NCBI GenBank assembly: GCA_022457065.1
Contig: JAJGBQ010000001.1
Span: 6,448,001 to 6,512,000, forward strand
Direction of reading: 5' to 3'
Source of the DNA: Curvularia sp. ZM96
Lineage: Eukaryota; Ascomycota; Dothideomycetes; Pleosporales; Pleosporaceae
Length of the DNA: 64,000 nt
Shown: in pieces, positions 34,615 to 46,425 of the stretch
Layout: each line of letters opens with the position of its first letter
Position numbering within the stretch: the first letter of the stretch is position 1
Made by a program: the position numbers and the translations under genes
The notes under the pieces: model-generated
The model's input: only the letters and a program-made list of their open reading frames with translations
Told to the model about the DNA's origin: nothing
The model's database searches: none

Positions 34615-36777
34615 ATGTTTCGTCAAACAACAGCACGAGTGAGGCAAACAGTCTCGCCATGGCTCAAGCGAGCAGGGACTCGAGCACGAAGCGGAGCCGA
34701 CCGCACCTTTAGATCTGACGGTGTCCAGCGCCCATTCTGGAACTCGGGGAGAGCCTTGCTTTTCTCTGCTGTCACTGGCACAACCACCTACTTTTATGGC
34801 GTCAATGATGAACCCCATCGAATCCAGATGCCATGGCCCAAAACTACAGGCCCTCAGTACGCAAGCAAGCACGAAATGGAAAAGGTGGGTTTATAAGCAA
34901 TATCATGTGTACATATTGCTCATAATAATTGCCTTAGGCTATTGATGAACTAAGGGCGGTGCTTGGGGAGGATGCAATCAGCACCGACGACGAAGACTTG
35001 CACAGACACGGTTATTCCGAATGGTCGTCCATCAACATAGACCAACTACCAGTCGCTGTAGCCTACCCAAAATCGACCGAGGAATGCTCTACCATTGCCA
35101 AAACATGCTGCAAGTACAAAATACCCATGAGTCAGTGCGGCCTGCTTTGTATGCACCTACCTGCCTACTAACGAGACAAAGTCCCCTACTCTGGTGGATC
35201 AAGCTTGGAAGCCAACTTCTCGGCTCCGTTTGGTGGCATGAGTATCGACTTTTCCTTTATGGATCAAATTGTTGCCCTGCACGAAGATGAGTGAGTTTAC
35301 AATATCTACGTACAGTGTTCGGCACTGATAACGGGAACTTCTAGCATGGACGTTGTTGTTCAGCCTTCGGTACCCTGGATGAAACTTAATGATGAAATCA
35401 AAGAATCTGGTCTCTTTTTCCCAGTCGACCCCGGCCCATCGGTACGCATTTGGCCTTTCTTTTCCGTTTCTGGCATAACGACACAACCCGACGACCCAGA
35501 CTTTTACTAACAAACATGTTAGGCTCGAATTGGAGGTATGGTAGGCACCAGCTGCAGGTAAGCTCGATTGACATCTGACAAAAATATCCCAACTGACTGT
35601 TGCAGCGGAACCAACGCTGTGCGATACGGTACAATGAAGGACTGGGTTATCAACCTGACCGTAGTGCTTGCTGATGGCACAGTCATCAAAACTAGACGGC
35701 GGCCCCGGTATGTACATGCTCACATGTTGTTGTCACAAAATAACTAACGGCTGTTTAGAAAATCATCCGCTGGTTACAACTTGACGAACCTCTTCATTGG
35801 GTCAGAGGGCACGCTTGGGATTGTCACGGAGATTACCCTGAAACTAGCTGTCATACCTCAAGAAACCAGCGTTGCAGTTGTTACTTTTCCTACAATACGC
35901 GATGCTGCAGCCGCGGCCTCCAAAGTGCTGCGGGCTGGAGTCCCAGTAGCCGCCATGGAGATTATGGACGACGTCCAGATGGGCGTCATCAACAAGGCTG
36001 GAGCCACAACCAAAAAATGGAAGGAATTGCCGACTATGTTCTTCAAGTGAGTTTCCAGATATCCCAAGCCTCTTGGAACATGAGCTAAGAGTCGCGAACA
36101 GATTCTCGGGAACAAAAGCAGGGGTATGTGCAGCCCTATGGTCACACATTTAGCCAAAACGGAACTGACCGCATACTAGGTACAGGAGAACATTGAGCTA
36201 GTCAAGGCGATTGCGAAGGCCAATAAAAGTGGTGATTTTGAATTTGCCGTTAATGCCGAAGAACAAAAGACCCTTTGGTCAGCCCGCAAGGAGTCGCTTT
36301 GGAGCATGATGGCGCTCCGTCGCGAGGGTGACGAGGTTTGGTCCACGGACGTCGCCGTGCCCATTTCTCGGCTCCCAGACATTATCGGTATGATTTTTTG
36401 CAATTTCTTCAATGTTGACATGTATGCCTAATACGAATCTAGAAATCTCCAAGAAGGAAATGGACGACCTCGGCCTTTTCGCAAGCATCTTAGGTCATAT
36501 CGGCGACGGAAACTTCCACGAGAGCATCATGTACAACAGCAAAGACCCCAAAGAGCGAGCTGCTGTTGAGAAGTGTGTTCACGACATGGTCGACCGAGCG
36601 CTCGAGATGGAGGGCACATGTACTGGTGAACACGGCATCGGACTCGGAAAGAAGGCGTCGCTGCAAAAAGAACTCGGTCTGGAGACTATCAACGTCATGA
36701 GGAGCATCAAGGGCGCATTAGACCCGTACTGGCTGATGAACCCGGGCAAGATTATGGACGCTCAGGCCCAGGAGTAG
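34615..36777 (+). CDS. DLD1: mitochondrial D-lactate dehydrogenase (cytochrome), FAD-linked
   Basis: Model: join(34615..34884, 34938..35130, 35182..35290, 35345..35441, 35523..35557, 35606..35707, 35759..36046, 36102..36123, 36180..36387, 36443..36777), 552 residues, ten exons. The N terminus is basic and Arg/Thr-rich (mitochondrial presequence), followed by a hydrophobic stretch [16 protein letters not shown] as in inner-membrane-anchored Dld1. The FAD-binding PCMH domain has [33 protein letters not shown] and [15 protein letters not shown]. The C-terminal FAD-oxidase domain has GHIGDGNFH (metal/substrate His) and [14 protein letters not shown]. The enzyme oxidises D-lactate to pyruvate and passes electrons to cytochrome c, in line with methylglyoxal detoxification. 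Introns are 47-81 bp. Exons 5 (35 nt) and 8 (22 nt) are micro-exons. Confidence 0.94.
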
Positions 36778-37080
36778 CCAGTGGCGTGATTTGCTTCTTT
36801 TGCTCAAAATTAGGTACCATGCATTGGGTTGGATATCTGATAATCTGGACTGCATATGCTAGGGACATGGTTAGATTTCACACTAAGTTTGTTGTCATAG
36901 GTGTAGTTTGGTAATGAAAAGTTCATCGGGTTGACTAAATCGCCACAGTCCAGAAATCTATGCGGCGAGCGTGGGAACCTCCGCAATCGGTGTCGCGTTT
37001 TCCACCCCACCCCCCGCGCGTCATAACTTAAACTTTGGGAACTCGATTGACTCAACTCTGTATTTCCTGCACCCACAACC
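36778..37080. other. short intergenic region
   Basis: 3' region of the D-lactate dehydrogenase gene and promoter of the aspartate-semialdehyde dehydrogenase gene. No other feature is seen. Confidence 0.5.
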
Positions 37081-38344
37081 ATGGACGCTGAACATTTTAC
37101 GTCTCCTAAGCGGGAGTTTCCCAAGAAGAAGTGCGGTGGGTAATTGCCGCCTCGTACAGCAAAATAATCGACTGACTCTGTTGCAGGCGTGCTCGGCGCA
37201 ACTGGCTCGGTCGGCCAACGCTTCATCCTTCTCCTCGCGCTTCACCCACACTTTGAGCTACACGCCGTCGGTGCCTCGGAGCGATCGGCTAGCAAAAAGT
37301 ACAAGGATGCTGTCAAGTGGAAGCAGGCATTGCCATACTCTGAGCGCATTGGAGAATTGGTGGTGAAGAAATGCACGCCCGAGGAGTTCAAAGACTGCGA
37401 CATGGTCTTTTCTGGACTCGACAGCGATGTTGCGGGAGACGTTGGTAGGCATTCCACTCAGGACGCCTTGGACGACAACTGACCTTTTCGTGTAGAAATG
37501 GCCTTTCTCAAGGCTGAACTCGCCGTCTTCTCCAACGCAAAGAACTACCGTCGCGATCCCCTTGTCCCACTTGTCGTTCCTACAGTAAACCTCCCACATC
37601 TCGATGTCATTAAGCACCAGCGACAGCATCACAAGTTGGAAAAAGGCTTCCTGGTGTGCAATTCCAACTGCGCCGTCATCGGCATCGTCATTCCTTTCGC
37701 CGCGCTGCAAGATAAATTCGGTCCCGTGGACCAAGTCTCGGTCGTAACCATGCAGGCAGTTTCCGGCGCCGGGTACCCAGGTGTCAGCAGCATGGACATC
37801 ATCGACAACGTGGTTCCCTTTATTTCGGGTGAAGAAGACAAGCTCGAGACCGAGGCGTCAAAGATCCTAGGCAGTGTCAACGAGGGCGTCACAGGCTTCG
37901 TCGACCAGCCGATGAAGATCTCCGCCGCATGCAACCGCGTGCCGGTTCTCGATGGACACACAGCATGTGTGTCACTGCGTTTCCAGCGCCGTCCGCCGCC
38001 GAGCGCAGAGGAGGTCAAGCAGGCTATGCGCGACTATGTTTCTGATGCGCAGAAGCTGGGGTGCCCCTCTGCACCGAAGAAGGCGATTGCTGTCATGGAT
38101 GAGCCGGATAGGCCGCAGCCACGACTTGACAGAGAGACAGATAGGGGATACACAGTCAGTGTGGGTAGGATAAGAGAGGACGAGTCTGGTATTTTTGATA
38201 TCAAGTTTGTTGCTCTGAGCCACAACAGTAAGTCTATTCAACACCGGGTGATTGGGACGATGCTAACTATTCGCAGCGGTCATCGGAGCGGCGGGTTCGT
38301 CCATCCTGAATGCGGAGGCTGCGGTGCTGAAGGGATATGCGTAG
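37081..38344 (+). CDS. HOM2: aspartate-semialdehyde dehydrogenase
   Basis: Model: join(37081..37135, 37187..37444, 37496..38227, 38277..38344), 370 residues, three introns of 49-51 bp in phase 1. The NADP-binding motif [13 protein letters not shown] spans the first intron. The catalytic cysteine is C163 in CNSNCAVIG. The substrate-binding region has [14 protein letters not shown] with the catalytic-region His. The C terminus [19 protein letters not shown] is the usual one for the fungal enzyme. It reduces beta-aspartyl phosphate to aspartate semialdehyde, the branch-point step for threonine, methionine and isoleucine. Cytosolic: no presequence is seen. Length matches yeast Hom2 (365). Confidence 0.95.
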
Positions 38345-38769
38345 GTTGGAAACAAGACAATGTCGTAAAGTTGAAATGAACAAGAAGATTTTGAACTTGA
38401 AAATAACTGGTATTGATGATTTGACGTGTTGCGAGAATGATTAACAACAGTATTTTGTGTATGTGGTTGGGGCTGCGCGCAAGAGTGAATGAAGGAACAT
38501 CGTTTGTGACAAGTATGTGGCCACATGATAGCGTACAATGCAGAAATCAATCATTTCACGCAATTCTTTTAATGAGATCAAAAATGTGCACATGTGCCCA
38601 TGCAAGTTCACACTCATGGTTCTCATCGCGGCGCTAGTCTTGGCGGGGCGCTAGCGCTCGGTTAGCACACGGCGCTAGCGATGGAATTTGATCAATTCTT
38701 CGAACCTCGATTTCTGACCTTGACAGGACCTCCGACAACCTCGACGACTAACCTCACACAACAGTCAAA
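38345..38769. other. promoter region of the ribosomal protein S4 gene
   Basis: Contains the 3' region of the aspartate-semialdehyde dehydrogenase gene and then three GGCGCTAG boxes listed separately. A pyrimidine-rich stretch precedes the ATG. Confidence 0.55.
38630..38678 (+). promoter_or_regulatory. three GGCGCTAG boxes upstream of RPS4
   Basis: GGCGCTAG occurs at 38630-38637, 38647-38654 and 38671-38678, spaced 17 and 24 bp, 92-140 bp before the start codon. The second and third extend to the palindrome-like GGCGCTAGCG. Repetition of the same 8-mer in so short a space is unlikely by chance, and the position suits a ribosomal-protein gene activator site. The binding factor is not known to me. 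Confidence 0.55.
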
Positions 38770-39757
38770 ATGGCGCGTGGACCCGTGAAGCACCAGAAGC
38801 GCCTCAGCGCGCCCTCGCACTGGCTCTTGGACAAGCTGTCCGGTACGCTTGACTCCCCGCAGCCCGCAAGTGGGCATATGGACACGACGAGAAAGAGAAT
38901 TAACAATTTCCAGGTGCCTACGCCCCCAAGGCGTCGCCCGGTCCTCACAAGCTCCGTGACTCCCTCCCGCTCATCATCTTCCTCCGCAACCGCCTCAAGT
39001 ACGCGCTCAACGCCCGTGAGGTCAACGCCATCCTCATGCAGCGCCTGGTCAAGGTCGACGGCAAGGTCCGCACCGACAGCACCTTCCCCACTGGTCTGAT
39101 GGACGTCATCACCATTGAGAAGACTGGCGAGAACTTCCGTCTGATCTACGACACCAAGGGCCGCTTCACCGTCCACAGGATAACAGACGAGGAGGCACAA
39201 TACAAGCTCGGCAAGGTCAAGCGTGTCCAGCTTGGCAAGGGCGGAATTCCCTACTTGGTTACGCACGATGCGCGAACGTAAGTTCTCGCCTCTATCAGCC
39301 GTTGGACCATAGTTTGGGCTAGGTGTGTGGAGGGAAACCTTCATGCACCAGGCATACGACCAGGGTCTGGCTATGTCCGAACTGCTGCTAAACATTTTTG
39401 TGTAGGATCCGCTACCCCGACCCCGCCATCAAGGTCAACGACACCGTCAAGGTCGACCTGTCCACTGGCAAGATCTCCGACTTCATCAAGTTCGACACTG
39501 GTGTCATTGTCATGGTCACTGGTGGTCGTAACATGGGTCGTGTTGGTGTCATCACCCACCGTGAGCGCCACGATGGAGGCTTCAACATTGTCCACATCAA
39601 GGACGCTGTTGACAACGAGTTCACCACCCGTGAGTCCAACGTCATCATCATCGGAAAGGAGAAGCCCTGGATCTCTCTGCCCAAGGGCAAGGGTGTCAAG
39701 CTCTCGATTGCCGAGGAGCGTGACCGCCGCAGGGCGTACGCTCTTGCCGGTCACTAA
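38770..39757 (+). CDS. RPS4: 40S ribosomal protein S4
   Basis: Model: join(38770..38842, 38914..39277, 39406..39757), 262 residues, the standard eS4 length. It starts [20 protein letters not shown] and contains the S4-like RNA-binding region, the KOW-type [12 protein letters not shown] segment and the C terminus [17 protein letters not shown]. It is a component of the small ribosomal subunit. Introns of 71 and 128 bp; the first lies early after 24 codons, typical of fungal ribosomal protein genes. Codon choice is strongly biased to C-ending codons, consistent with high expression. Confidence 0.98.
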
Positions 39758-41233
39758 ATGTGACGAGGCGGGCGCAGGAGTAGGTTAGCATATGAAGTAC
39801 CCATGAATTCATGAGCATTGGTGCAGGACTCGGAGCCTCCAAAAAAAATCGGCGTTCGTGATTCCTTGTGGGGAGGTTGACGGGAATATGGCGTAACTGC
39901 TTATCATACGAATACCAGCCGTGCGACGGAGAATTAAGCAAATAAAGACTTCAAGTTGCCTGTGTTGATCCCATCGTGAAGCATTTGTGAGACGGAACGG
40001 TTTGGTGCTATGTGCAGAAGCAAAGACGCGGGATTAGTCAGGCCAGGGCCGAGAGCGGTAGCTGGTAGTGATGGACGGTGTTTGCGAAAATGGCATGTCC
40101 CAGTTGGTGGCGTCCGGAAGCTGACGTCCGGGGGGGCTGGCTACAGCGCCGAGAGATCAGAGTGCATGATTGGCGGTTGATAAGGCCCGCCTTACTCGAT
40201 GTGGACGGGTGCATTGCGATTGCGATGGAAAGCGGACGGGGGCTGGGACGATTGACCCGGCGGCGAGAGAGACTGGTACGATGTTGATGGCGGTGGTTGT
40301 TTTGCCTCAGAACCAGGCAATGGAGGCTCTGCGCGTTTCAGACGGGCACGGTGTTTGACGCGCTCTTGGTCGCGGTGCCTGGCCGATCCCTTGGGGCCGT
40401 GCGGGTAGCCGAGATGAGACAATGGCCATCCTTGCCAGACGTCGGGACTATGGCGAATGGGACATGGCAATGCTGTGATTGCGCCGACGACAAGGGCAGG
40501 GCAGGGCAAGGCAAGACACAGCCTCTGCGCAAGGCGGCCAGGAGAGATTACGGAGTGCATTCTTCCAAGGACACGACGACACGACCACCACCACCATCAC
40601 TAACTGCCCACCGGCTCGTCGCCCAGTCGAGTCCAGTCAAGGCAATCAAGGCAGTCAAGGCCCTCACGTCACCGTCCTCGCCGTGTGGTTTGACGGCTGG
40701 ATAGCGCGCCGCACTCCAAGCTCTAACGTTCGCATGCGCCCTGGGTTGCCGTTGGCGCTATTGGCTGTCGACCCGCTTGGTACCGTTGCAGGTTCCCAGT
40801 TGCTGCGTGCAGGTTTGGCTCTCCAGCCTTCGCCCACCACCTGGACCTGGACCTGGACCTGGAACCTAACCATCCTCTCCAGCCCACGCTTCCCCGCAAC
40901 CGAAACTGCTCGCGACCGCCAATCCCTCCACCCGCTGAGCCTCTTCTGCCTCGTCCTGCCATCCCCGTCCAGGCTTCAATGACACTGCAGGCACCCCCCG
41001 TGCATCCTCACTCGTCACTCGTTTCACAACCCACCCAGCGGACCCATCCGCGCATACGCCTGTCTTGCACTGCGCCCGCAACCACGACGCCTGTCCGCTC
41101 CCCATAGTCACGCGCACTCGCCCACCCTCGTATCGACTCGACAATTAACTTCCCCATCGCAGAGTCTCGAGAGCCGGTCGCTGGCGGCCCGGAATCCCAT
41201 TGCGGTCGTTGACGCCGCTCCTCTTCGCCCACC
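39758..41233. other. 1.5-kb GC-rich intergenic region
   Basis: It contains 3' sequence of RPS4, then a GC-rich stretch with several overlapping open frames in both strands that I take as chance. Short repeats are GGGCA/GGCAA runs near 40495 and a CCTGGA hexamer array at about 40843-40862. The promoter of the PalI gene lies at the right. Confidence 0.5.
40843..40864 (+). repeat. CCTGGA hexanucleotide array
   Basis: About four tandem copies of ACCTGG within non-coding sequence. Confidence 0.7.
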
Positions 41234-43465
41234 ATGTTGCGTCCGGCGACCCCTTTGTCTATCCTCTTCTTCGCCGCATTCGTCCTGCTGCTGCTCTCGA
41301 CCCTGTCGACGCCGCTGATCAAGAGCATCCCGCTCGCTACCTACCGCGGCGTGCACTTTGGTGTCTTGGGCTACTGCGAAAATGGCGACTCGGGCTGCAA
41401 AGGACCCATGATCGGGTACAACACCGGTATGTTGTGGGCGACATTACACGCGGGGTGCATGTTGCAATGTCATACTGACACGTGAATGACAGAAAAGCTG
41501 TTCCAGGGTGAGCAGACGTCCGACTTTTCGCTGCCTTCCGCGCAGCGACACGCCTTGTCCTCGATCCTGATTGTGCACCCCGTCGCGGCTTTGATGACGC
41601 TGATTTGCTTTGGCCTCTCGGTCGCTGCTCACTTTCACTCGCCTGCCCATTCGCCGCGCTACCTGCTCGCTCTGCTCATATTTACCTTTCCTACTCTGCT
41701 CGTCTCCCTGCTTGCTTTCCTGGTCGACATTCTGCTCTTTGTTCCCCACGTGGGTTGGGGAGGATGGATCGTGCTAGGTGCCACCATTATCATTGTCGCA
41801 AGCGGAATCGTGACATGCGCCATGAGGCGTACGCTCGTCAGCCGCAAGGCGAGGAAGCGGCGCATCGCCGAGAACGACGAGATGAACGGCCAGGCGTACT
41901 ATGCCAACCGCGCAAACGCAAACGCAACCGTGACTGAGTATCCCAAGGCCGAATCCCCGCCTCCGCTCTCTGGCGACACCATGAGCGGCATGAAAATGGA
42001 TGGCAGCACAGCCTATTTTGATTCTTCCAAAATATCACCCACAGACGACACAGTGCCCTTGAACCAACGTAACCCCTCGCTCAAGACCGTGAGCAGTGCT
42101 GGTGGTACTGGTCCCGATGTCATGGGCTCGTCGAATCGCGGTCCTTCTGGCCGTAGGCAGCCAGTGGACCAATATGGAAACCCTCTGCCACCTATGCCCA
42201 ACGATGGTTATGCTATGATGAATGGCGCCCCACGTGGAAGGGGAGGGCCATACAGAGGAAGAGGAGGACCACCCCCACCACGAGGCGGACCGTATGGAGG
42301 CCCGAGAGGAGGAGGATATGGTCCAAGAGGCGGCATGCGGGGACCTCCCCCACCAGGTTGGAACGGCAATGGACGTGGTGGACGGCCTCCAAATGGCGTG
42401 CCAATGGGTCGTGGTGCTCCTCCTCCAGGATACAACAACAACCAGTTCTACAACCAAGGACCACCTCCACGTGATCAATCGCCATATGGTCGAGGCCCGC
42501 CACCTGGTCCCATGCCACCAATGCCTATTGGTCAAGCTATTGAGATGGACAATCGCGCAGGTACACCCGCAGGCAACTATGGACTGAGGGAGAGTGACGG
42601 CGATGTTGCAGGCATGCTTGCTCTTCAACAAAACGGCACTTTCCCGGCTGGTGCTCCTCAAAGGCGATCTCCAGAGATTATGAGCCCGACCAGCGAATAT
42701 TCGACAAGGTAAGCATCTTCTACCACGCATCTTGAAAAAAAAAAAACAGCCGTTCTAACGTCAAACAGTGAACCACAGCAGTTCGTTCCTGCCCGAGCAA
42801 ACTGGAACCAGCAAAACATGCCCTCTGACCAAACTCTCAATACTCTGAACCATAGTAACAGCAGTCGTGGTCTCTCACCAATTCAGGATTCGCCCGTTCA
42901 AACGCCTGCTCAGCTGGCCCCGGTTGACAGAGCGCCCAGGCAAGAGCGAAGTTCAGACTACTATGAAGATGTTGACCCCAGATTCGCCGAACCCGTACAA
43001 CACCAGGCGCCTCCAGCCGTACCAACGTCACTGATGCCAGGTGGCTTTGCACCCCCGAACCCTGGTTTCCTTAATACCAACAACTTGAGCGATCCCAATC
43101 TTCCTCGCACTAGCTCTTATGACGACCTGCCAGATGGCTCGCGTTCCCCTGCAGCTAGCGAAGCATCACACTTTACCTCGGTCTCCCAACGTCCGATCAA
43201 CCCGAACTGGCGGCCAGAGATGGGTGCCGCTGCAGGCCAATTTGGTCCTTACCCCGGCGGTCCCGGTCCCCGGAGACCCATGCGGCAAGGAGACGTCATT
43301 CTCGAGGCCAATGCCGACAACCCAGACTTTGTGCTCCCAGGTGCCGGACGAGGACGCGGCCGGGGCCGGGGCGGTGGCGGCAGAGGAAGAGGTGGAAACC
43401 CCATGCCACCTGCGATACCTGGCATGTCGAACCAGTCAAGATATCCTGGTGGCAACGCCATGTAG
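41234..43465 (+). CDS. palI: PalI/Rim9-family pH-sensing membrane protein
   Basis: Model: join(41234..41426, 41493..42708, 42769..43465), 701 residues, introns of 66 and 60 bp. There are four transmembrane helices in the first 190 residues: LSILFFAAFVLLLLSTL, the SILIVHPVAALMTLICFGL helix, YLLALLIFTFPTLLVSLL and WIVLGATIIIVASGIV. The extracellular loop between TM1 and TM2 has GYCENGDSGCKGPMIGY, the two-cysteine loop of the SUR7/PalI family. The long cytoplasmic tail is Pro/Gly/Arg-rich with RGG-type repeats in the middle and at the end (GRGRGRGRGGGGRGRGG). PalI/Rim9 assists the PalH/Rim21 sensor at the plasma membrane in ambient-alkaline signalling to PacC. The length and RGG tail fit filamentous fungal PalI rather than short yeast Rim9. 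Confidence 0.88.
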
Positions 43466-46425
43466 ATGTGGCCATCTATCGTTCTGAATGTGCTTGAAGA
43501 GTAGGGGCATTTGGTCTGCCTCTTTCTCTCTCTGTCACTCTCTTCGGTGTACAAAAATTCCGTTGCGTGTCATCATCATTCATCAGCATCAGCATCCTCT
43601 TTACGAACAAACAGAGGAGTTTGGCCTATTCCCATTTTCTTCCGTCTTCTTCTCTGGGCCTTCTCCTCGACAAATAAGTTAATTTCTAGTCGAGTCTCAC
43701 ATCTCTATGTCAGGGGTTGTTAGTCAGTATCCGATTCACTTATCTTCTCCTTGTAGGTTTTTAGCACCCTCGGCTGAATCTCAAGCCCCGAAGGGAACCA
43801 GGAAGAAAAAGGTGGATCGCTGACAAAGTCCCTGGCATCTTTCTTCTTACACATGTCGTCATGGTCGTCGATATATCCCTTTTCCAATTTTTTTTCTTGC
43901 TTCCAACTTTTTCCTTTGGGTTTATGAATACACATATACGAGGGGCCCACTACTTACATTCGGGGTTCTCGCGCGACATCTTTTTTTTTTCTCCCGCTTT
44001 TTCCATTGGTTTCTCTTACCTTGGAAGAGAGCAAGTAGATGCATATTTTGGGAATGCGCTTTTCTGGTGGTTCATTGTCTGTTCTATATGTTCTTGAGAG
44101 CGAGAGCAGGGAACAAGTAACAAGCGAGCGAGCGAGCGAGTAAACGAGCGCTGCCTTTTTTTTCCTTTTCTTTTCTTTTCTTTTCTTTTATGCCTAACCC
44201 AGACAACCAGGGGTGGCTTTTGGCAGGTTTTTTAGGTTCAAGTTGGGGAGGGAGAAGTGTGGTGAGGAGAGAGAAAGAGAGAGTTAGAGGCTTGTAAAGT
44301 GTATATAGCTTCGACCTTTTTTTCTTTTTTTGGGTGCGGTTTTCTCCTTTTTCTCGCTTCTGACCGTTGAGGTGGTTTGTCAAGTCAACGGCTTCTGCAG
44401 GGTTTTTTTATGTCGATGCACACTGCGGAGAATGTAGATGTAGTAAAGGAGGAAAGGAGGAGGGGAAATACTATCCTAAGTAACAGGCAATGAAAATATG
44501 AATTGGTTTCAAAGTATTTAGTAATGGTGTATGCATGGCATGTGACTGAGCTGTCCGGAGGGCTGTTTTCTTGAGCGAGGCTAGGCACTGTGTGTGCATA
44601 CATGCTGACCGATGCACAGGGCTACTACCAGTAGCAAGCTGTATGCTATTCGCTGGCTTAGCTGAGCCTCACTATAAGAGCACGACTTCCACGGAGCCTA
44701 TGGCAGACATGTTATGTAAGGTGATTATTCTACTCTCGATCATCGACAAGGAGATAGCTCTTCTGATGTCAATGGCTGGATATTCTGAGTTCTTAGCTAG
44801 AGTTGCTCCGACAATTCAAGCGAACACCAAGGCCAAGACGTCATTATTCACCTCAACAAGACAGCGGGCTCATGGCAGACGTTGATATCGCTCATGCACT
44901 TGTGCCCTACGCGTGCCTGCATTCTTCCCTGTGGGTGAATTCCAGAATCTTACTTCTTATCTGTCCCCTACTCGGTGGCGGCATGCACACACTCCCAATC
45001 TCTGTAGTATCTCCCGAAGGCTTGCAGAGTTTTCCGTCGGAAGAGGCCCAGCAGCACCGGGTAATGATAGATTGTGATGTACGCGTGGGCACATTGCATT
45101 CCGCGGTCCTAATTCTACCGAGCAACAGAGGTCAGCTTGGTTGCCCACCTTTTTCCCCAGACATTGCAGTCGGAGAAAGAGCATCTTTTGAGCTTGGCAT
45201 TACTCAATCGCGCAACTTTAGAAGCCCATTCAGTGCTCCCCCCTCGACCCGCCACCCGCGCCCCAGATTCTTTACCCCAGAAAATCAGACAAATCATGCG
45301 GCATGCATAGCACATACGCGGGGTAAGAACAAAGAGGGCCCTTTTTTCGGTGCGAGTCCGTTGGGGTCGAGGCCACAGGATGCCTCCGCTGCTGGGGCTG
45401 CCCTCGTCTCGGTGCACAGAGTCGACACAAGGTTTATCGGCTACGACCGCTTTCGATTCGAGAAGCACCGGGACCGTGGCACCGCTGCAGCTCCCACGGA
45501 AGAGAGGGAAGAAAAATTGTTTATCAGAGTCTAGCAAGCGGTGCAGTAGTGCGTGTTGGCCACGCAGATTGGCAGCAGAGCCGCTCGCAGTGCATGGAAG
45601 ATGACGACGCGGTCTGATAGCAACCACAGGCCTTATCGCGAGGGTTTATCTCGAGAGATAGCTGCCCCCATATGTATCGTATCTACGGATACACACAACG
45701 CTCGTGCGGTATTGGTATGCGCGGCTCGGTCTGGGCCACTGTCTCCGACATCGTCATGGGGTATGCAGGCAGACGTGGCGTTATCTTGGACGCAGTTATC
45801 GTGAAGCAAGATGATGCTGCTAGTGGAGCTAGGACTTCCAGAACTAATCCTCAACCAGCCATCCCATCCACTCGTTCCCTCCCACCCCTTCATGCTTGTG
45901 GGGTAGCCTGTACAGCTCGCTATCGCCAACGCCTCAACGTACCCATGCTGTTTTTCCACCAAGGTCGCCCTTCACCAGCCTGCCAGCAGAATGAGTTCGA
46001 CGAGATGCGCGCTGGCAATCCATCATGTGTCCAACTTTTCCGCTGGCCGGGCGTCCTCCCATAGAGGGGTTTACAAGAGCAAAAAGACTGGCGTATCGCC
46101 GCGGACTGGCCAATAAACTGCCCGCTGATGCATCGAAAAAGAGCCGAAGCTCGGAATCTAGGATGCCATGCCCTGCATCACCCACACCAGTGCAGCGCGA
46201 CGTTTTTATCAGCAGCTATCTTGGCCAGTCACCGCTAGCCGGGTGATAGGCGAAAGAACCATCGCCTTGTGTCATGGGTCCGTCACGCGCATACAAGTGC
46301 CCTATCCGCAACTGACGGGATCCGCATTTTAAGTCCTATTGCCTTCGCACCGGAAATCTCACCCCATTGTCGTTTGACATTCCCAGACCTCTCCTCTGTA
46401 CTACGCCACCCTGCAACTACACATC
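43466..46425. other. 3-kb non-coding region before the Zn2Cys6 gene
   Basis: The left part is 3' UTR-like with CT- and T-rich tracts. 43980-44360 contains T-runs, a GAGC tetranucleotide array (about 44124-44142) and a CTTTT array (about 44164-44190). From 44570 to 46400 the sequence is balanced in composition; the longest frame (44803-45534, 243 codons) has no domain or favourable start and I do not call it. A long promoter or leader, or an unannotated non-coding RNA, is possible. Confidence 0.45.
44124..44190 (+). repeat. GAGC and CTTTT microsatellites
   Basis: AGCGAGCGAGCGAGCGAG is followed about 20 bp later by five or so CTTTT units. Likely length-variable. Confidence 0.75.

Noticed and set aside
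42035..42730. 231-codon minus-strand frame opposite PalI
   Set aside because: Trp/Ser/Arg/Thr-rich shadow of the Pro/Gly-rich PalI tail.
44803..45534. 243-codon plus-strand frame upstream of the Zn2Cys6 gene
   Set aside because: Length is notable, but composition is featureless, a minus-strand frame of 170 codons overlaps it, and no splice or start signals support it.
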